Shown: positions 7,713 to 16,823 of the stretch, piece after piece
Layout of the letters: each line of letters begins with the position of its first letter
Position numbering within the stretch: position 1 is the stretch's first letter
NCBI GenBank assembly: GCA_903883945.1
Contig: CAISCV010000263.1
Coordinates: forward strand, 1-36,859
Length of the DNA: 36,859 nt
Source of the DNA: an uncultured Chitinophagaceae bacterium
Lineage (GTDB): Bacteria; Bacteroidota; Bacteroidia; Chitinophagales; Chitinophagaceae
Direction: 5' to 3'
The notes under the pieces: model-generated
Told to the model about the DNA's origin: nothing
Seen by the model: the letters and a program-made list of their open reading frames with translations, nothing else
The model's database searches: none
Position numbers and translations under genes: made by a program

Positions 7713-9641
7713 TTAGGTGTTATGATACTTTGTAGGGATGATAATGGTAATGTGCGTACCGTTGCCTTTGTCAGAAACAATTTCAAATGTCCCCTTCATT
7801 GCTTCTGTCCGTGCCCGCATGGTATATAGGCCAAGCCCCTTATCAATATTGTCAGTTTCAAAACCCTTTCCGTTATCGGTAACGGTCAGTGTAATATTAC
7901 GCCCAATTTGTAGGTTGATTGAGGCTTCTGTTGCGCCTGCATGTTTTACAATATTGTTGATAGCTTCTAGCATAATCCTAAAAATAGCAATATTAGCAAT
8001 ACTAGACAAGGTTTCGGGATTTCCATTATGTTCAAAGCTAAATTTAATGTTGCTGCTTGAGTTCAGCAATATTATACGATTGTTAATCAAAGCAATCAAC
8101 CCCTTCTCTTCCATATTAATTTGAGCAAGGGTATGGGTTATCTGTCTGATACTCACAGACATCTCCTCTATAAAAGTCTTTATCTCTGTTACAATAGCTT
8201 CATTTATTGGATAACCTTGGGACTCATTTATTCTTGACATTCTATTGGTAAGCATTTTGAGGCCTATGAAATCATTGCCCAGCTGATCGTGTAAATCTTC
8301 GGAGATCTTTGTACGTTCCATTTCCTGCGCTTGCATAATAGACTGACTTACGTTCTTTTCTATTTCTAATTTCTCTACTGCAAGCTTCTTTACATTGATG
8401 TTTAAAAAGCGATACCGATACGAGAAAAACAAGGTTTGAAACAGCAACTCCGCGGCTAAGCCTACCATTAAATTGCCGGGCTCAATATGAAATATCTTGA
8501 ATCGGAAATAGCCATTCAGCACAAAACTAATAAAGCCTAATAGAATGGGTAATGCAGAGAGTAGGTAGAAAAGATGTATTATGTTCTTTTTAACGCAACC
8601 AGCCAATATAAACACGATAAAGATGATATAAGAGGAGAGTGTGAGGATGGTTGCGAGGTTGCGTGATAGTAATACCAATGGATGGCTAGTATCAGATAGT
8701 AATAGCGGGAGTATAAACAAGGCTATTAAAGTCAAAACAAAATATTTCAGCCATTGCAGCAGGCGATAAGTCTTATAAAAGGTTAGCTTCAAGTCGGTAA
8801 ATTGCTCAAACACTAGGATAGCAAAGAAAATAGATAATGCCAGGAACGTATTTTTGGGTATTAATACCACCAATTGATGCAACCAACCGGGTAGCAGCAT
8901 GGCCTCGTATAACAACTCTAAGATGTTGAAAATACTTATGGATAGTATATAAAAGAATTGAAACAGGTAAAGGTAGCTTTTAGTAAAAGCCCAAACCAAT
9001 AGGTTGAATAACAACGCAAAAAGGAAGAATCCAAAATACCGGCCTACCAATACACTGTATTCCATTTCATACTGTAAGAGGTCTTCGGGGGTCGTAACAT
9101 CTGTTGGGATGTACATCTGATTGGCAGTAGTAATCTGGCATCTGGCAAGTAGTTTTACCGTTTGCCCCTTGGGCAATAGTACCTTGAAGCTAACACATCT
9201 TACCCCTAAGCCTCTTTTTTCGGTGGGTGTTGCGGTGCTATAGCTAGCAATCAAGTAGGGGTGTTCGGAATTGGTGATATTGTAGACCGAAAATAGAAGG
9301 CCATCTTCATAAAAGTTCCAGGTAATGGGGAAATCGATGGTGGTATCATTTTTAATATCTAAAGCAATCCAATAGGGGTTGGGGGTTAAAGGTTCGTTCA
9401 ATACAACATCGCTCGTGTTCTTTTTAAATTGATTAAATTGATTGCTCTCCAACGATTTTAGTACAGTAGAAAGCGTTCCATTTGATTCGCCTTTTAGGAA
9501 TACATAATATTTACGCAAGTCGGGGTCATAAACGCCCGGTTTCATCCGTAGCGTATCTGGTGTTGTAGCAAAGCTACGCAAGGCAAAAAAGGTTAGCAGA
9601 CAACAAAATATAAGTACACCGGGTATTGTTCTCCTTAGCAT
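7713..9641 (-). CDS. 7TM-DISM sensor histidine kinase (HisKA_3 type)
   Basis: A 642-residue inner-membrane kinase. Residues 1-25 are a signal peptide. About 30-185 is an extracytoplasmic 7TMR-DISMED2-like beta domain (NPYWIALDIKN...). About 195-400 contains seven hydrophobic helices. A short coiled coil leads into a HisKA_3 dimerisation region (QAQEMERTKISEDLHDQLG, with His as phosphoacceptor), and the HATPase domain carries NNIVKHA, VTDNGKGFE and GLGLYTMRAR. All expected N, G1 and G2 boxes are present. It pairs with the response regulator encoded 13 bases downstream. DISMED2 domains are thought to bind carbohydrates or other small ligands; the ligand here is unknown. Confidence 0.93.
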   Translation of the reverse strand: MLRRTIPGVLIFCCLLTFFALRSFATTPDTLRMKPGVYDPDLRKYYVFLKGESNGTLSTVLKSLESNQFNQFKKNTSDVVLNEPLTPNPYWIALDIKNDTTIDFPITWNFYEDGLLFSVYNITNSEHPYLIASYSTATPTEKRGLGVRCVSFKVLLPKGQTVKLLARCQITTANQMYIPTDVTTPEDLLQYEMEYSVLVGRYFGFFLFALLFNLLVWAFTKSYLYLFQFFYILSISIFNILELLYEAMLLPGWLHQLVVLIPKNTFLALSIFFAILVFEQFTDLKLTFYKTYRLLQWLKYFVLTLIALFILPLLLSDTSHPLVLLSRNLATILTLSSYIIFIVFILAGCVKKNIIHLFYLLSALPILLGFISFVLNGYFRFKIFHIEPGNLMVGLAAELLFQTLFFSYRYRFLNINVKKLAVEKLEIEKNVSQSIMQAQEMERTKISEDLHDQLGNDFIGLKMLTNRMSRINESQGYPINEAIVTEIKTFIEEMSVSIRQITHTLAQINMEEKGLIALINNRIILLNSSSNIKFSFEHNGNPETLSSIANIAIFRIMLEAINNIVKHAGATEASINLQIGRNITLTVTDNGKGFETDNIDKGLGLYTMRARTEAMKGTFEIVSDKGNGTHITIIIPTKYHNT

Positions 9642-10150
9642 TGTTCAGTCTTTTTGGCTATAATAAATACAATAAACTTAACGTTTGATGATTTTATATT
9701 ATTAAATGATGATTTTAACTACTAAATCTTGTTTTGTGAAGATATAGTTATTTGGTATTAAAAAATCACCCTTTTGGGGGATATTTTGTAATGGTTTTTG
9801 ACGGATTTTTGCATTTCAATCTGAGTGGCTTAATTGCATTGGTTTGTTTCGTTGATAGTGAAGTTAAGTTGAACTTTGAGTTCCGATGACACAAGTGAAA
9901 GTTCAGTTAGCGAATGAAGTGTTCTCTGTAAGAATCGTAGTCGGGTTATTTAGAACAGCATCTAAAAACTACATTAAAAATTATCCAAACCAAAGCCAAG
10001 TATACAATATAGTGCAGTCACTACGTGGGGTGGGGCTGCACTTATTTTATTTAAATTACTAGTATATCTAGATGAAGGTTGTCATTAAAATAGATAAAGA
10101 TGCTAATTACCACAAACAATTAACCATTAATCACTAACCAATAACAACTT
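9642..10150. other. Intergenic region between the kinase and M23 genes
   Basis: About 510 bases without a supportable gene. It must hold the promoter of the kinase operon at its left end. It contains a weak inverted repeat TGAACTTT (9870-9877) / AAAGTTCA (9898-9905) and the second copy of the GTGCAG hairpin repeat (9981-10043). I see no tRNA or other RNA gene. Confidence 0.5.
9981..10043 (+). repeat. Short interspersed hairpin repeat (GTGCAG...CTGCAC), copy 2
   Basis: About 63 bases, close to identical with 5882-5945 (TTATC-AAACCAAAGCC, GTATACAATATAGTGCAGT, CTACGTGGGGTGGGGCTGCA). Here no plus-strand gene lies upstream, so a role as terminator for a neighbour is unlikely in this orientation. 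That favours a mobile or structural repeat. Confidence 0.7.
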
Positions 10151-11122
10151 TTAATCAAAACTTTGGTTGGCACTAGCTGCCAATTTCTGTAATCGTTCAA
10201 ACTGGGCAGGGTCTACATCATTATAAAAGTAATATACAGGGTCTACAGGTTGCCCGTTTCTATGAACTTCATAGTGGCAGTGGGGACCTGTGCTTTTTCC
10301 GGTGCTCCCAACATATCCAATTACATCGCCTCTTTTTACTTTATTTCCACTCCTAGATTTTACGCGAACCATGTGGCCATACAAAGTTTCATATCCAAAG
10401 CCATGATTAATAATTACGTGGTTGCCAAAACCACTGTTGTCAAAACCAGCCATTTTTACCGTTCCATCTGCCGTAGCATAAATAGGAGTGCCTTGTGGAG
10501 CGGTAAAGTCTAATCCTGCATGAAACTTACGTACCTTATATACAGGGTCTATCCGGTAACCAAATCCACTGGCAACTCTGCTTAAATCTTTATTACTAAC
10601 TGGTTGAATTGCAGGGATTGCCAATAATAATTTCTCTTTATTCTTGACCATGCCCGCTATCTCATTGTAACTTTTATTCATAAAAGCTGCTCGAAGGGAA
10701 AGGTTGTTCAGTTGATTCTTGAGGCCTGCTATCAATTGGGTCTCACTTAATCCTTGTACTAATTGCACTTCCTTACTTTTTTCCATCGTCTTTACCCGAA
10801 CACTATCTGGAATTGGGGTGGATTCGAAAATGGCTCGATACACTGTATTGTCTCTGTTTTCCAATTCGTCCATCTGGTCTTTTAACTGTGTTGCCCGATC
10901 TTGCAACACCACATAATCGTCCTTAAGGGCTTTGTTTTGTTCCATCAATATTTTCTCATTTGCAGAGGGGAAATAACGGTAGATGATGTTTACACAGATA
11001 AAAGCGGTCACTAAGGAGGCTGCTACAAACCCAAATATCTGAAGCATCCGCACCCTGAAAGGTGTCTCCATCTTCTCGAATCGCAGTGTATTGGTGTTGT
11101 AGAAATATTTAATCTTCTTCAT
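10151..11122 (-). CDS. M23 family metallopeptidase (LytM/peptidoglycan endopeptidase type), membrane-anchored
   Basis: A 323-residue protein. One transmembrane helix lies near residues 27-50 (RMLQIFGFVAASLVTAFICV) after a short cytoplasmic tail. A coiled coil follows at about 55-95 (LKDDYVVLQDRATQLKDQMDELEN), and the C-terminal M23 domain starts at GFGYRIDP. Zinc ligands are in FHAGLDF (HxxxD) and GPHCHYEVHRNG (HxH); the typical ADGTVKMAGF and YGHM strands are present. It is expected to cut peptide cross-links of peptidoglycan or to regulate such hydrolases. With both zinc motifs intact it should be active, unlike many EnvC-type regulators. It sits just upstream of alaS in opposite orientation. 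Confidence 0.9.
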   Translation of the reverse strand: MKKIKYFYNTNTLRFEKMETPFRVRMLQIFGFVAASLVTAFICVNIIYRYFPSANEKILMEQNKALKDDYVVLQDRATQLKDQMDELENRDNTVYRAIFESTPIPDSVRVKTMEKSKEVQLVQGLSETQLIAGLKNQLNNLSLRAAFMNKSYNEIAGMVKNKEKLLLAIPAIQPVSNKDLSRVASGFGYRIDPVYKVRKFHAGLDFTAPQGTPIYATADGTVKMAGFDNSGFGNHVIINHGFGYETLYGHMVRVKSRSGNKVKRGDVIGYVGSTGKSTGPHCHYEVHRNGQPVDPVYYFYNDVDPAQFERLQKLAASANQSFD

Positions 11123-11199
11123 AAATGAGTTTATATAAAGTTTCAGGGTTCAAGTTGCTGGTCAGCAGTACTCGGTCGCTTGCAATTTGCGACTTCTAG

Positions 11200-11252
11200 C
11201 ATGTAACCTTTAACTTGTAACTAGTAACTTTAAACCTGTATCCTGTAACTTG
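11200..11252. repeat. Short degenerate TAACTTGTAAC-type repeats
   Basis: Several imperfect copies of AACTTGTAAC / AGTAACTTT / CCTGTAACTTG follow each other in the 222-base divergent region between the M23 gene and alaS. It is low complexity; function unknown. The promoters of both genes must lie in this region. Confidence 0.35.
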
Positions 11253-11345
11253 TGCCCAACTTTAGCCTCATACAATTAACTTCGCCGCGCTCAAAGATAA
11301 ATTTTTCAGTTATTACTTATCATATTTAATAAATAGGTTGCAAAA

Positions 11346-14078
11346 ATGACAAGCGCAGAAATACGTCAACAGTACTTAGACTTCTTTAAAAGCAAGCAAC
11401 ACCAGATAGTTCCTTCGGCTCCGATAGTGATTAAAAATGACCCTACCTTATTATTTACCAATGCAGGAATGAATCAGTTTAAAGACTTGTTTCTAGGTAA
11501 TGGAAAGCCGGTGCATAACCGTATTGCCGATACACAAAAGTGTTTGCGTGTGAGTGGAAAGCACAATGATTTAGAAGAAGTGGGCGTTGATACGTACCAC
11601 CATACTATGTTTGAAATGTTGGGCAACTGGAGCTTTGGCGATTATTTTAAGGTGGAAGCAATTGCCTGGAGTTGGGAATTGTTGACTGAAGTGTATAAGC
11701 TGGATAAAGACCGTTTGTATGTAACTATTTTTCAGGGAGATGAGAAAGAGGGATTACCCAAAGACCATGAGGCGTACGATGAATGGAAGAAGGTAATAGC
11801 AGAAGACAGGATATTGTTGGGAAATAAGAAAGATAACTTCTGGGAGATGGGCGATACCGGCCCTTGTGGACCCTGTACCGAAATACACGTGGATTGCCGC
11901 CCCGATGAAGAAAGGAAACTGGTTGATGGGGCTACATTGGTAAACAATGACCATCCGCAGGTGATAGAAATATGGAACAATGTGTTTATGCAATTCAACC
12001 GTTTAAAAGATGGTTCGTTGCAACCATTGCCTGCGCAACACGTGGATACCGGAATGGGCTTTGAGCGTTTGGTACGTGTGATTCAACGCAAGACATCTAA
12101 CTACGATACCGATGTTTTTACTGGAACTATTTCCGTGATAGAGCAGATTACTGGTAAACAATACGACTTTGGCGATACCAAACAAGCCATTGCTTTCAGG
12201 GTATTGGCAGATCATATCCGTGCCATTGCCTTTACGATTGCCGATGGACAATTGCCTAGTAACAATGGGGCGGGTTATGTTATCCGTCGTATTCTTCGCC
12301 GTGCAGTGCGATATTATTATTCATATCTGGATTATAAGCAACCCTTATTGTTTCAATTGATGCCAACCTTGGCAAAGCAGTTTGAAACGGTGTTTCCTGA
12401 ATTGACAAGTCAGTTAGACTTTGTAACGAAGGTGGTGAAGGAAGAGGAAGATGCGTTTTTAAGAACATTGGCTAATGGGATAACAAAATTTAATAACTAT
12501 ATTAAATTTAGAGATGAATATCCTGATGCAACTAATGTGTTTCATTCTGAATTTACAAAAGATTACAAACCTCCTTTTAATTCAATCGATGGGAAACTTG
12601 TGTACGTACAAAATGAAAGTTACAATATCAAACCAAAAACAATTACTGGAGAATTTGCGTTTGAATTAAATGATACATATGGGTTTCCCATTGACCTAAC
12701 TCAATTAATGGCAAGTGAAATTGGTTGGGAAGTTGATATTGAAGAGTTCGAATTAGAATTAAAAAAACAAAAAGCCAGAAGTCGTGCCGCTGCTGTTGTA
12801 GATACAGAAGATTGGGTGAATCTGCAAGAAAACGCGACGTCTAAGTTTGTGGGTTATAATAGTTTAGATGCCGTAACTAGTGTTATCAAATATAGAAAGG
12901 TAAAGGCAAAGGGTAAGGAAGGCTATCAACTTGTATTGGCAGAAACGCCTTTCTATGCAGAAAGTGGGGGACAGGTGGGTGATAAAGGCACACTAAACTT
13001 TGATGGTGAACACATTGTAGTGAATGATACCAAAAAGGAAAATAACCTCACCATACATTTTACAGAAGTATTGCCCGAACAGATTGATGCACCCGTTGTG
13101 GCAAAGGTGTACACGCATTTGAGGGCTGCTACCTCGATTCATCATAGTGCCACGCACTTGTTGCACGCGGCACTCAGGCAAGTGTTGGGTACACACGTGG
13201 CACAAAAAGGTAGCTTGGTAAATGAAGAACAATTGCGTTTTGACTTCTCTCATTTCAGCAAGGTAACCGATGAGGAAATTGCAGAAATAGAAGCTATCGT
13301 AAACGAAAAGATTAGGGAGAATGTACCCGTTGTTATCAAAGAAATGAATAAGGATGAAGCCGTTAAGCTAGGAGCGATGGCTTTGTTTGGAGAGAAATAT
13401 GGTGATGTAGTTAGGGTGGTAATTATGGATGCTGCCTATTCGATAGAACTATGTGGAGGAACGCACGTTGGCTATACTGGTCAGCTTGGTTTCTTTAAGA
13501 TAAAGCATGAGACAGCCGTTGCTGCGGGCGTTCGCCGTATAGAAGCAGTTAGTGGAAGTGTGGCAGAAGCATTAGCCAAAGAAGAATCTACTACGCTGGA
13601 TTCATTGCGTAGCACCTTAAAAAATCCTAAGGATATTATTAAGGCGGTTGATAGTTTGTTGGCTGATAACAGTGAACTACGTAAGAGGATAGAAAGTCTG
13701 GAAGCCAAACAACTGGCAGTAGTTGCAAAGGAATTAGCGCAAACTGTGGAGACTATTAATGGCGTCTCTTTTATTGGTAGCCATGTAGAGGTAAGCAATG
13801 GCGATGCATTGAAGAAGCTTTGCATTGATTTGAAAACTTCTTTGAAAGGCTTTGTAATTGTATTGACTGCTACTGTGGAAGGTAAAGCTTTTGTAGCAGT
13901 TTCAATTGATGAAACTATTAATGCTTCCAAAGGATTGGATGCACAAAAGATAATAAAGGAAGTTGTTGCTCCACTCATTAAGGGGGGAGGTGGTGGTCAG
14001 AAATTATTGGCTACAGCCGGTGGACAAGATGCTAGTAACTTAGGGGTAGTGATAGAAAAGGTGAAAGGATTGTTGTAA
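11346..14078 (+). CDS. alaS: Alanine--tRNA ligase
   Basis: A 910-residue class II aminoacyl-tRNA synthetase that charges tRNA-Ala. The N-terminal catalytic core starts MTSAEIRQQYLDFFKSKQHQ and includes LLFTNAGMNQFKDLFLG, KCLRVSGKHNDLEEVG, TYHHTMFEMLGNWSFGDYFK and ADHIRAIAFTIADGQLPSN. The editing domain has HHSATHLLHAALR and CGGTHVG (zinc ligands His, His, Cys, His). The C-Ala domain ends GGGGGQKLLATAGGQ. Oddity: residues about 375-480 (12470-12790) are much more A+T-rich than the rest and carry an insertion of roughly 30 residues (DEYPDATNVFHSEFTK...) before GEFAFELNDTYGFPIDLTQ. The frame is intact. A strong terminator follows. Confidence 0.97.
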   Translation: MTSAEIRQQYLDFFKSKQHQIVPSAPIVIKNDPTLLFTNAGMNQFKDLFLGNGKPVHNRIADTQKCLRVSGKHNDLEEVGVDTYHHTMFEMLGNWSFGDYFKVEAIAWSWELLTEVYKLDKDRLYVTIFQGDEKEGLPKDHEAYDEWKKVIAEDRILLGNKKDNFWEMGDTGPCGPCTEIHVDCRPDEERKLVDGATLVNNDHPQVIEIWNNVFMQFNRLKDGSLQPLPAQHVDTGMGFERLVRVIQRKTSNYDTDVFTGTISVIEQITGKQYDFGDTKQAIAFRVLADHIRAIAFTIADGQLPSNNGAGYVIRRILRRAVRYYYSYLDYKQPLLFQLMPTLAKQFETVFPELTSQLDFVTKVVKEEEDAFLRTLANGITKFNNYIKFRDEYPDATNVFHSEFTKDYKPPFNSIDGKLVYVQNESYNIKPKTITGEFAFELNDTYGFPIDLTQLMASEIGWEVDIEEFELELKKQKARSRAAAVVDTEDWVNLQENATSKFVGYNSLDAVTSVIKYRKVKAKGKEGYQLVLAETPFYAESGGQVGDKGTLNFDGEHIVVNDTKKENNLTIHFTEVLPEQIDAPVVAKVYTHLRAATSIHHSATHLLHAALRQVLGTHVAQKGSLVNEEQLRFDFSHFSKVTDEEIAEIEAIVNEKIRENVPVVIKEMNKDEAVKLGAMALFGEKYGDVVRVVIMDAAYSIELCGGTHVGYTGQLGFFKIKHETAVAAGVRRIEAVSGSVAEALAKEESTTLDSLRSTLKNPKDIIKAVDSLLADNSELRKRIESLEAKQLAVVAKELAQTVETINGVSFIGSHVEVSNGDALKKLCIDLKTSLKGFVIVLTATVEGKAFVAVSIDETINASKGLDAQKIIKEVVAPLIKGGGGGQKLLATAGGQDASNLGVVIEKVKGLL

Positions 14079-14116
14079 AATTGACGCTATATTTTTGATT
14101 GGTTATATTATTTTTT

Positions 14117-14155
14117 AAAGTGTCCATCTGCTTTCGGAGATGGACACTTTGTTTT
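14117..14155 (+). terminator. Rho-independent-type terminator of alaS
   Basis: AAAGTGTCCATCT (14117-14129) pairs perfectly with AGATGGACACTTT around an 8-base loop GCTTTCGG, followed by GTTTTGG. It lies 38 bases after the alaS stop codon. Confidence 0.85.
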
Positions 14156-14279
14156 GGTAGGACTTCAATTTACAGCTGTTATAAAGCAGCGGTCAAACCC
14201 GTTAACCACAACGATTTTAGGATTTCATTCAGTCCATTCATTTTTTTCCTACTTTTATCAACTATTAAAGGAATTATCT

Positions 14280-16424
14280 ATGTCAATTTTATCTAAAATA
14301 CCCATCGTGCTATCTATGGCTACCCTACTTTCATTTACTAATGGCGATCCAAAGCCTACCCCTAAAAAGAGTTTGTTGCCCGTTAGTAATCCTTTCAGTA
14401 AAATAAGTAAATTACCTTATGGCGTGCCTGATTTTAGCAAAATAAAAGACTCCGACTATCAACCCGCTCTAGAAGAAGGCATCAGGCAGCAATTAGAAGA
14501 GGTAAAGCAAATTGCTGAAAATCCAGCAACACCAACTTTTGCCAATACATTAGTGGCATTAGAAAAAAGCGGACAGTTACTTTCACGTGTAAACAATGCC
14601 TTCGGTTTGGTTTCGGGTGCCAATACAAATCCTGTTTTACAACAACTGCAAGAAGATATTGCTCCTAAACTTACTGCATTAAATGATGCCATTTACCTAA
14701 ACGGTAAGCTATATAAAAGGGTAGAGAAATTGTATTTGAATAAAGTAAATCTTGGTTTAGATAAAGAGTCTGCAAAATTATTGGCATATTATCACCAACA
14801 GTTTATAAAAGCAGGCGCAAAACTTTCTGATGCAGATAAAACAACCCTTAAAAAGTTGAACGAAGAAGAAGCTTCCTTGGGTGCAAAATTTGGAAACCAA
14901 TTACTTTCTGCTGCAAAAGAAGGGGCATTAATTGTAAATGATTCTACAGAATTGGCAGGATTATCTCAAGAACAAAAAGATAATTATGCGCAAGGGGCTA
15001 AAGCAAAAAAGCTGGAGGGTAAATGGTTGATTCCTTTAAAGAATACCACACAACAACCTCCTTTATCATCTTTGTCTGTCCGTGCTACCAGACAAAAATT
15101 GTTTGAAGCCTCTTGGTCACGAGCCGAAAAGGGAGATAGTAACGATACACGAACTACTATTGTACGTATAGCCAACATAAGGGCACAAAAAGCTAAATTG
15201 TTAGGCTTTAAAAGTTATGCAGCTTGGAGTTTACAAGACCAGATGGCAGAAACCCCAGAAGCGGTAGAACAGTTTTTTGCTAAACTAGTGCCCTCAGCCA
15301 TTGGGAAAGCAAAAGAAGAAGCCGCAGACATTCAGACCTTAATAAACAAACAAAACGGAGGGTTCGAGGTGCAGCCTTGGGATTGGGATTACTACTCGGA
15401 ACAAGTAAGGAAAGAAAAATATAACCTCGATGAAAGTGAGATAACGCCCTACTTTCAATTGGATAAAGTGTTAGAGAAGGGGGTGTTTTATGCAGCAAAT
15501 CAATTGTATGGATTAACGTTTAAAGAACGGCACGATATCCCAGTGTATCAATCGGATGTAAGGGTATTTGAAGTGTATGATAAAGACGGAAAACCATTTG
15601 CTTTGTTTTATGGCGACTATTACAAAAGAGATAATAAGAATGGAGGCGCCTGGATGAGTAATCTGGTAGGGCAATCTACTTTATTAAACAGTCAACCTGT
15701 TATTTATAATATCTGCAACTTCACCAAACCTGCTGCCGGGCAGCCTGCCTTAATTAGTTTTGACGATGTAACGACTATGTTTCATGAATTTGGGCATGGG
15801 TTGCATGGCTTATTTGCCTCTCAGAAATATCCTACTTTGTCGGGTACAAATGTTGCGAGAGATTATGTAGAGTTTCCTTCTCAGTTTAATGAGCATTGGG
15901 CATTGGATTCTAAAGTATTAAAACACTATGCAGTTCATTATAAGACTGGTGCAACTATTCCACAAGCGTTGGTAGATAAAATAAAGAAAGCGAATTCCTT
16001 TAATAAGGGATATAGCCAGACAGAAGTGTTAGCAGCCGCTTCACTCGATTTAAAATGGCATAACCTATCTTCCACTGACGAAGTAAAGGATGCAGATGTT
16101 TTTGAAAACAGCGCTTTAAAAAGCTTGGGATTCACGTTTGGGGCTGTACCCTCAAGGTATCGTTCTTCTTATTTTTTACATATATGGGGTAATGGATATG
16201 CGGCAGGTTACTATGCTTACGAATGGACTAAGATGTTGGAAGAAGATGCCTTCTCCTGGTTTGAAGAACATGGAGGGTTGACAAGAGAGAATGGACAACG
16301 ATTTAGAGACTTAATATTATCTAAAGGGAATACGGAGGATTATAATACAATGTTTAAAACTTTTCGTGGTCATAAGCCCGATTTAAAACCAATGGAAAAA
16401 GATTTAGGCTTGCCCATCAAATAG
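14280..16424 (+). CDS. M3 family metallopeptidase, peptidyl-dipeptidase (Dcp-like)
   Basis: A 714-residue protein from the ATG at 14280, chosen because it opens a signal peptide (MSILSKIPIVLSMATLLSF); a TTG at 14154 lies inside the alaS terminator. The M3 zinc site HEFGHGLHG is at about 502-510, and the downstream Glu ligand region is in FPSQFNEHW. Flanking M3 signatures include FALFYGDYYKRDNKNGGAW, TLLNSQPVIYNICNF and the C-terminal YAYEWTKMLEEDAFSWFEEHG. Family members cut dipeptides from peptide C-termini. Location is probably periplasmic or lipoprotein-like, given the signal. It is a single gene on the plus strand. Confidence 0.93.
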   Translation: MSILSKIPIVLSMATLLSFTNGDPKPTPKKSLLPVSNPFSKISKLPYGVPDFSKIKDSDYQPALEEGIRQQLEEVKQIAENPATPTFANTLVALEKSGQLLSRVNNAFGLVSGANTNPVLQQLQEDIAPKLTALNDAIYLNGKLYKRVEKLYLNKVNLGLDKESAKLLAYYHQQFIKAGAKLSDADKTTLKKLNEEEASLGAKFGNQLLSAAKEGALIVNDSTELAGLSQEQKDNYAQGAKAKKLEGKWLIPLKNTTQQPPLSSLSVRATRQKLFEASWSRAEKGDSNDTRTTIVRIANIRAQKAKLLGFKSYAAWSLQDQMAETPEAVEQFFAKLVPSAIGKAKEEAADIQTLINKQNGGFEVQPWDWDYYSEQVRKEKYNLDESEITPYFQLDKVLEKGVFYAANQLYGLTFKERHDIPVYQSDVRVFEVYDKDGKPFALFYGDYYKRDNKNGGAWMSNLVGQSTLLNSQPVIYNICNFTKPAAGQPALISFDDVTTMFHEFGHGLHGLFASQKYPTLSGTNVARDYVEFPSQFNEHWALDSKVLKHYAVHYKTGATIPQALVDKIKKANSFNKGYSQTEVLAAASLDLKWHNLSSTDEVKDADVFENSALKSLGFTFGAVPSRYRSSYFLHIWGNGYAAGYYAYEWTKMLEEDAFSWFEEHGGLTRENGQRFRDLILSKGNTEDYNTMFKTFRGHKPDLKPMEKDLGLPIK

Positions 16425-16823
16425 CGATAAAAAGATAATTTAAAGGATGATTAACTATTATTAATATTCAGGTGTTTATCCGATAGCATGAAATGCCGTT
16501 TTAGGTAATATTCCTTTGCCACAGTTATACTGAAATAGAAAAATGTGAAGATGATAAATCTTCGATTATATACTATTTTATTATTACTGTGGCAATTTGT
16601 ATTTATAGCCCTTTCCCCAGTTAAATATAATTTTATTTAATCGATCTCAATTTACTATGTATCCACTTTGTAATTGAAAATATTGATTATGACAAATTAA
16701 ATAAAAAATGTTATTAAATACTACATTACAAAAAGGCAAAAAACAGCACAAAGAAATGTGGTGAGTATAAAAACTTATTACACTGAGGCATTTTTTTATT
16801 TATTAATCACTTAAAAAACATTT
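16425..16823. other. A+T-rich intergenic region with a cruciform
   Basis: No gene in about 400 bases. GCCACAGT (16518-16525) pairs with ACTGTGGC (16586-16593), enclosing a perfect smaller hairpin GAAGAT-GATAA-ATCTTC (16547-16563). The remainder is A+T-rich and presumably holds the promoter of the following secreted protein gene; I cannot place it exactly. Confidence 0.5.

Noticed and set aside
7700-7786. Longer start for the response regulator
   Set aside because: The extra 29 residues overlap the kinase 3' end and precede the canonical receiver start MIKTIIADDH.
9642-10150. Possible tRNA or small RNA gene in the long intergenic region
   Set aside because: No cloverleaf, T-loop (GTTCGA-type) or other RNA signature was found by eye; only weak inverted repeats.
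11732-13978. Several long antisense frames within alaS
   Set aside because: These are shadows of a well-conserved coding frame.
14154-14279. Earlier TTG start for the M3 peptidase
   Set aside because: It lies within the alaS terminator region and hides the signal peptide at 14280.
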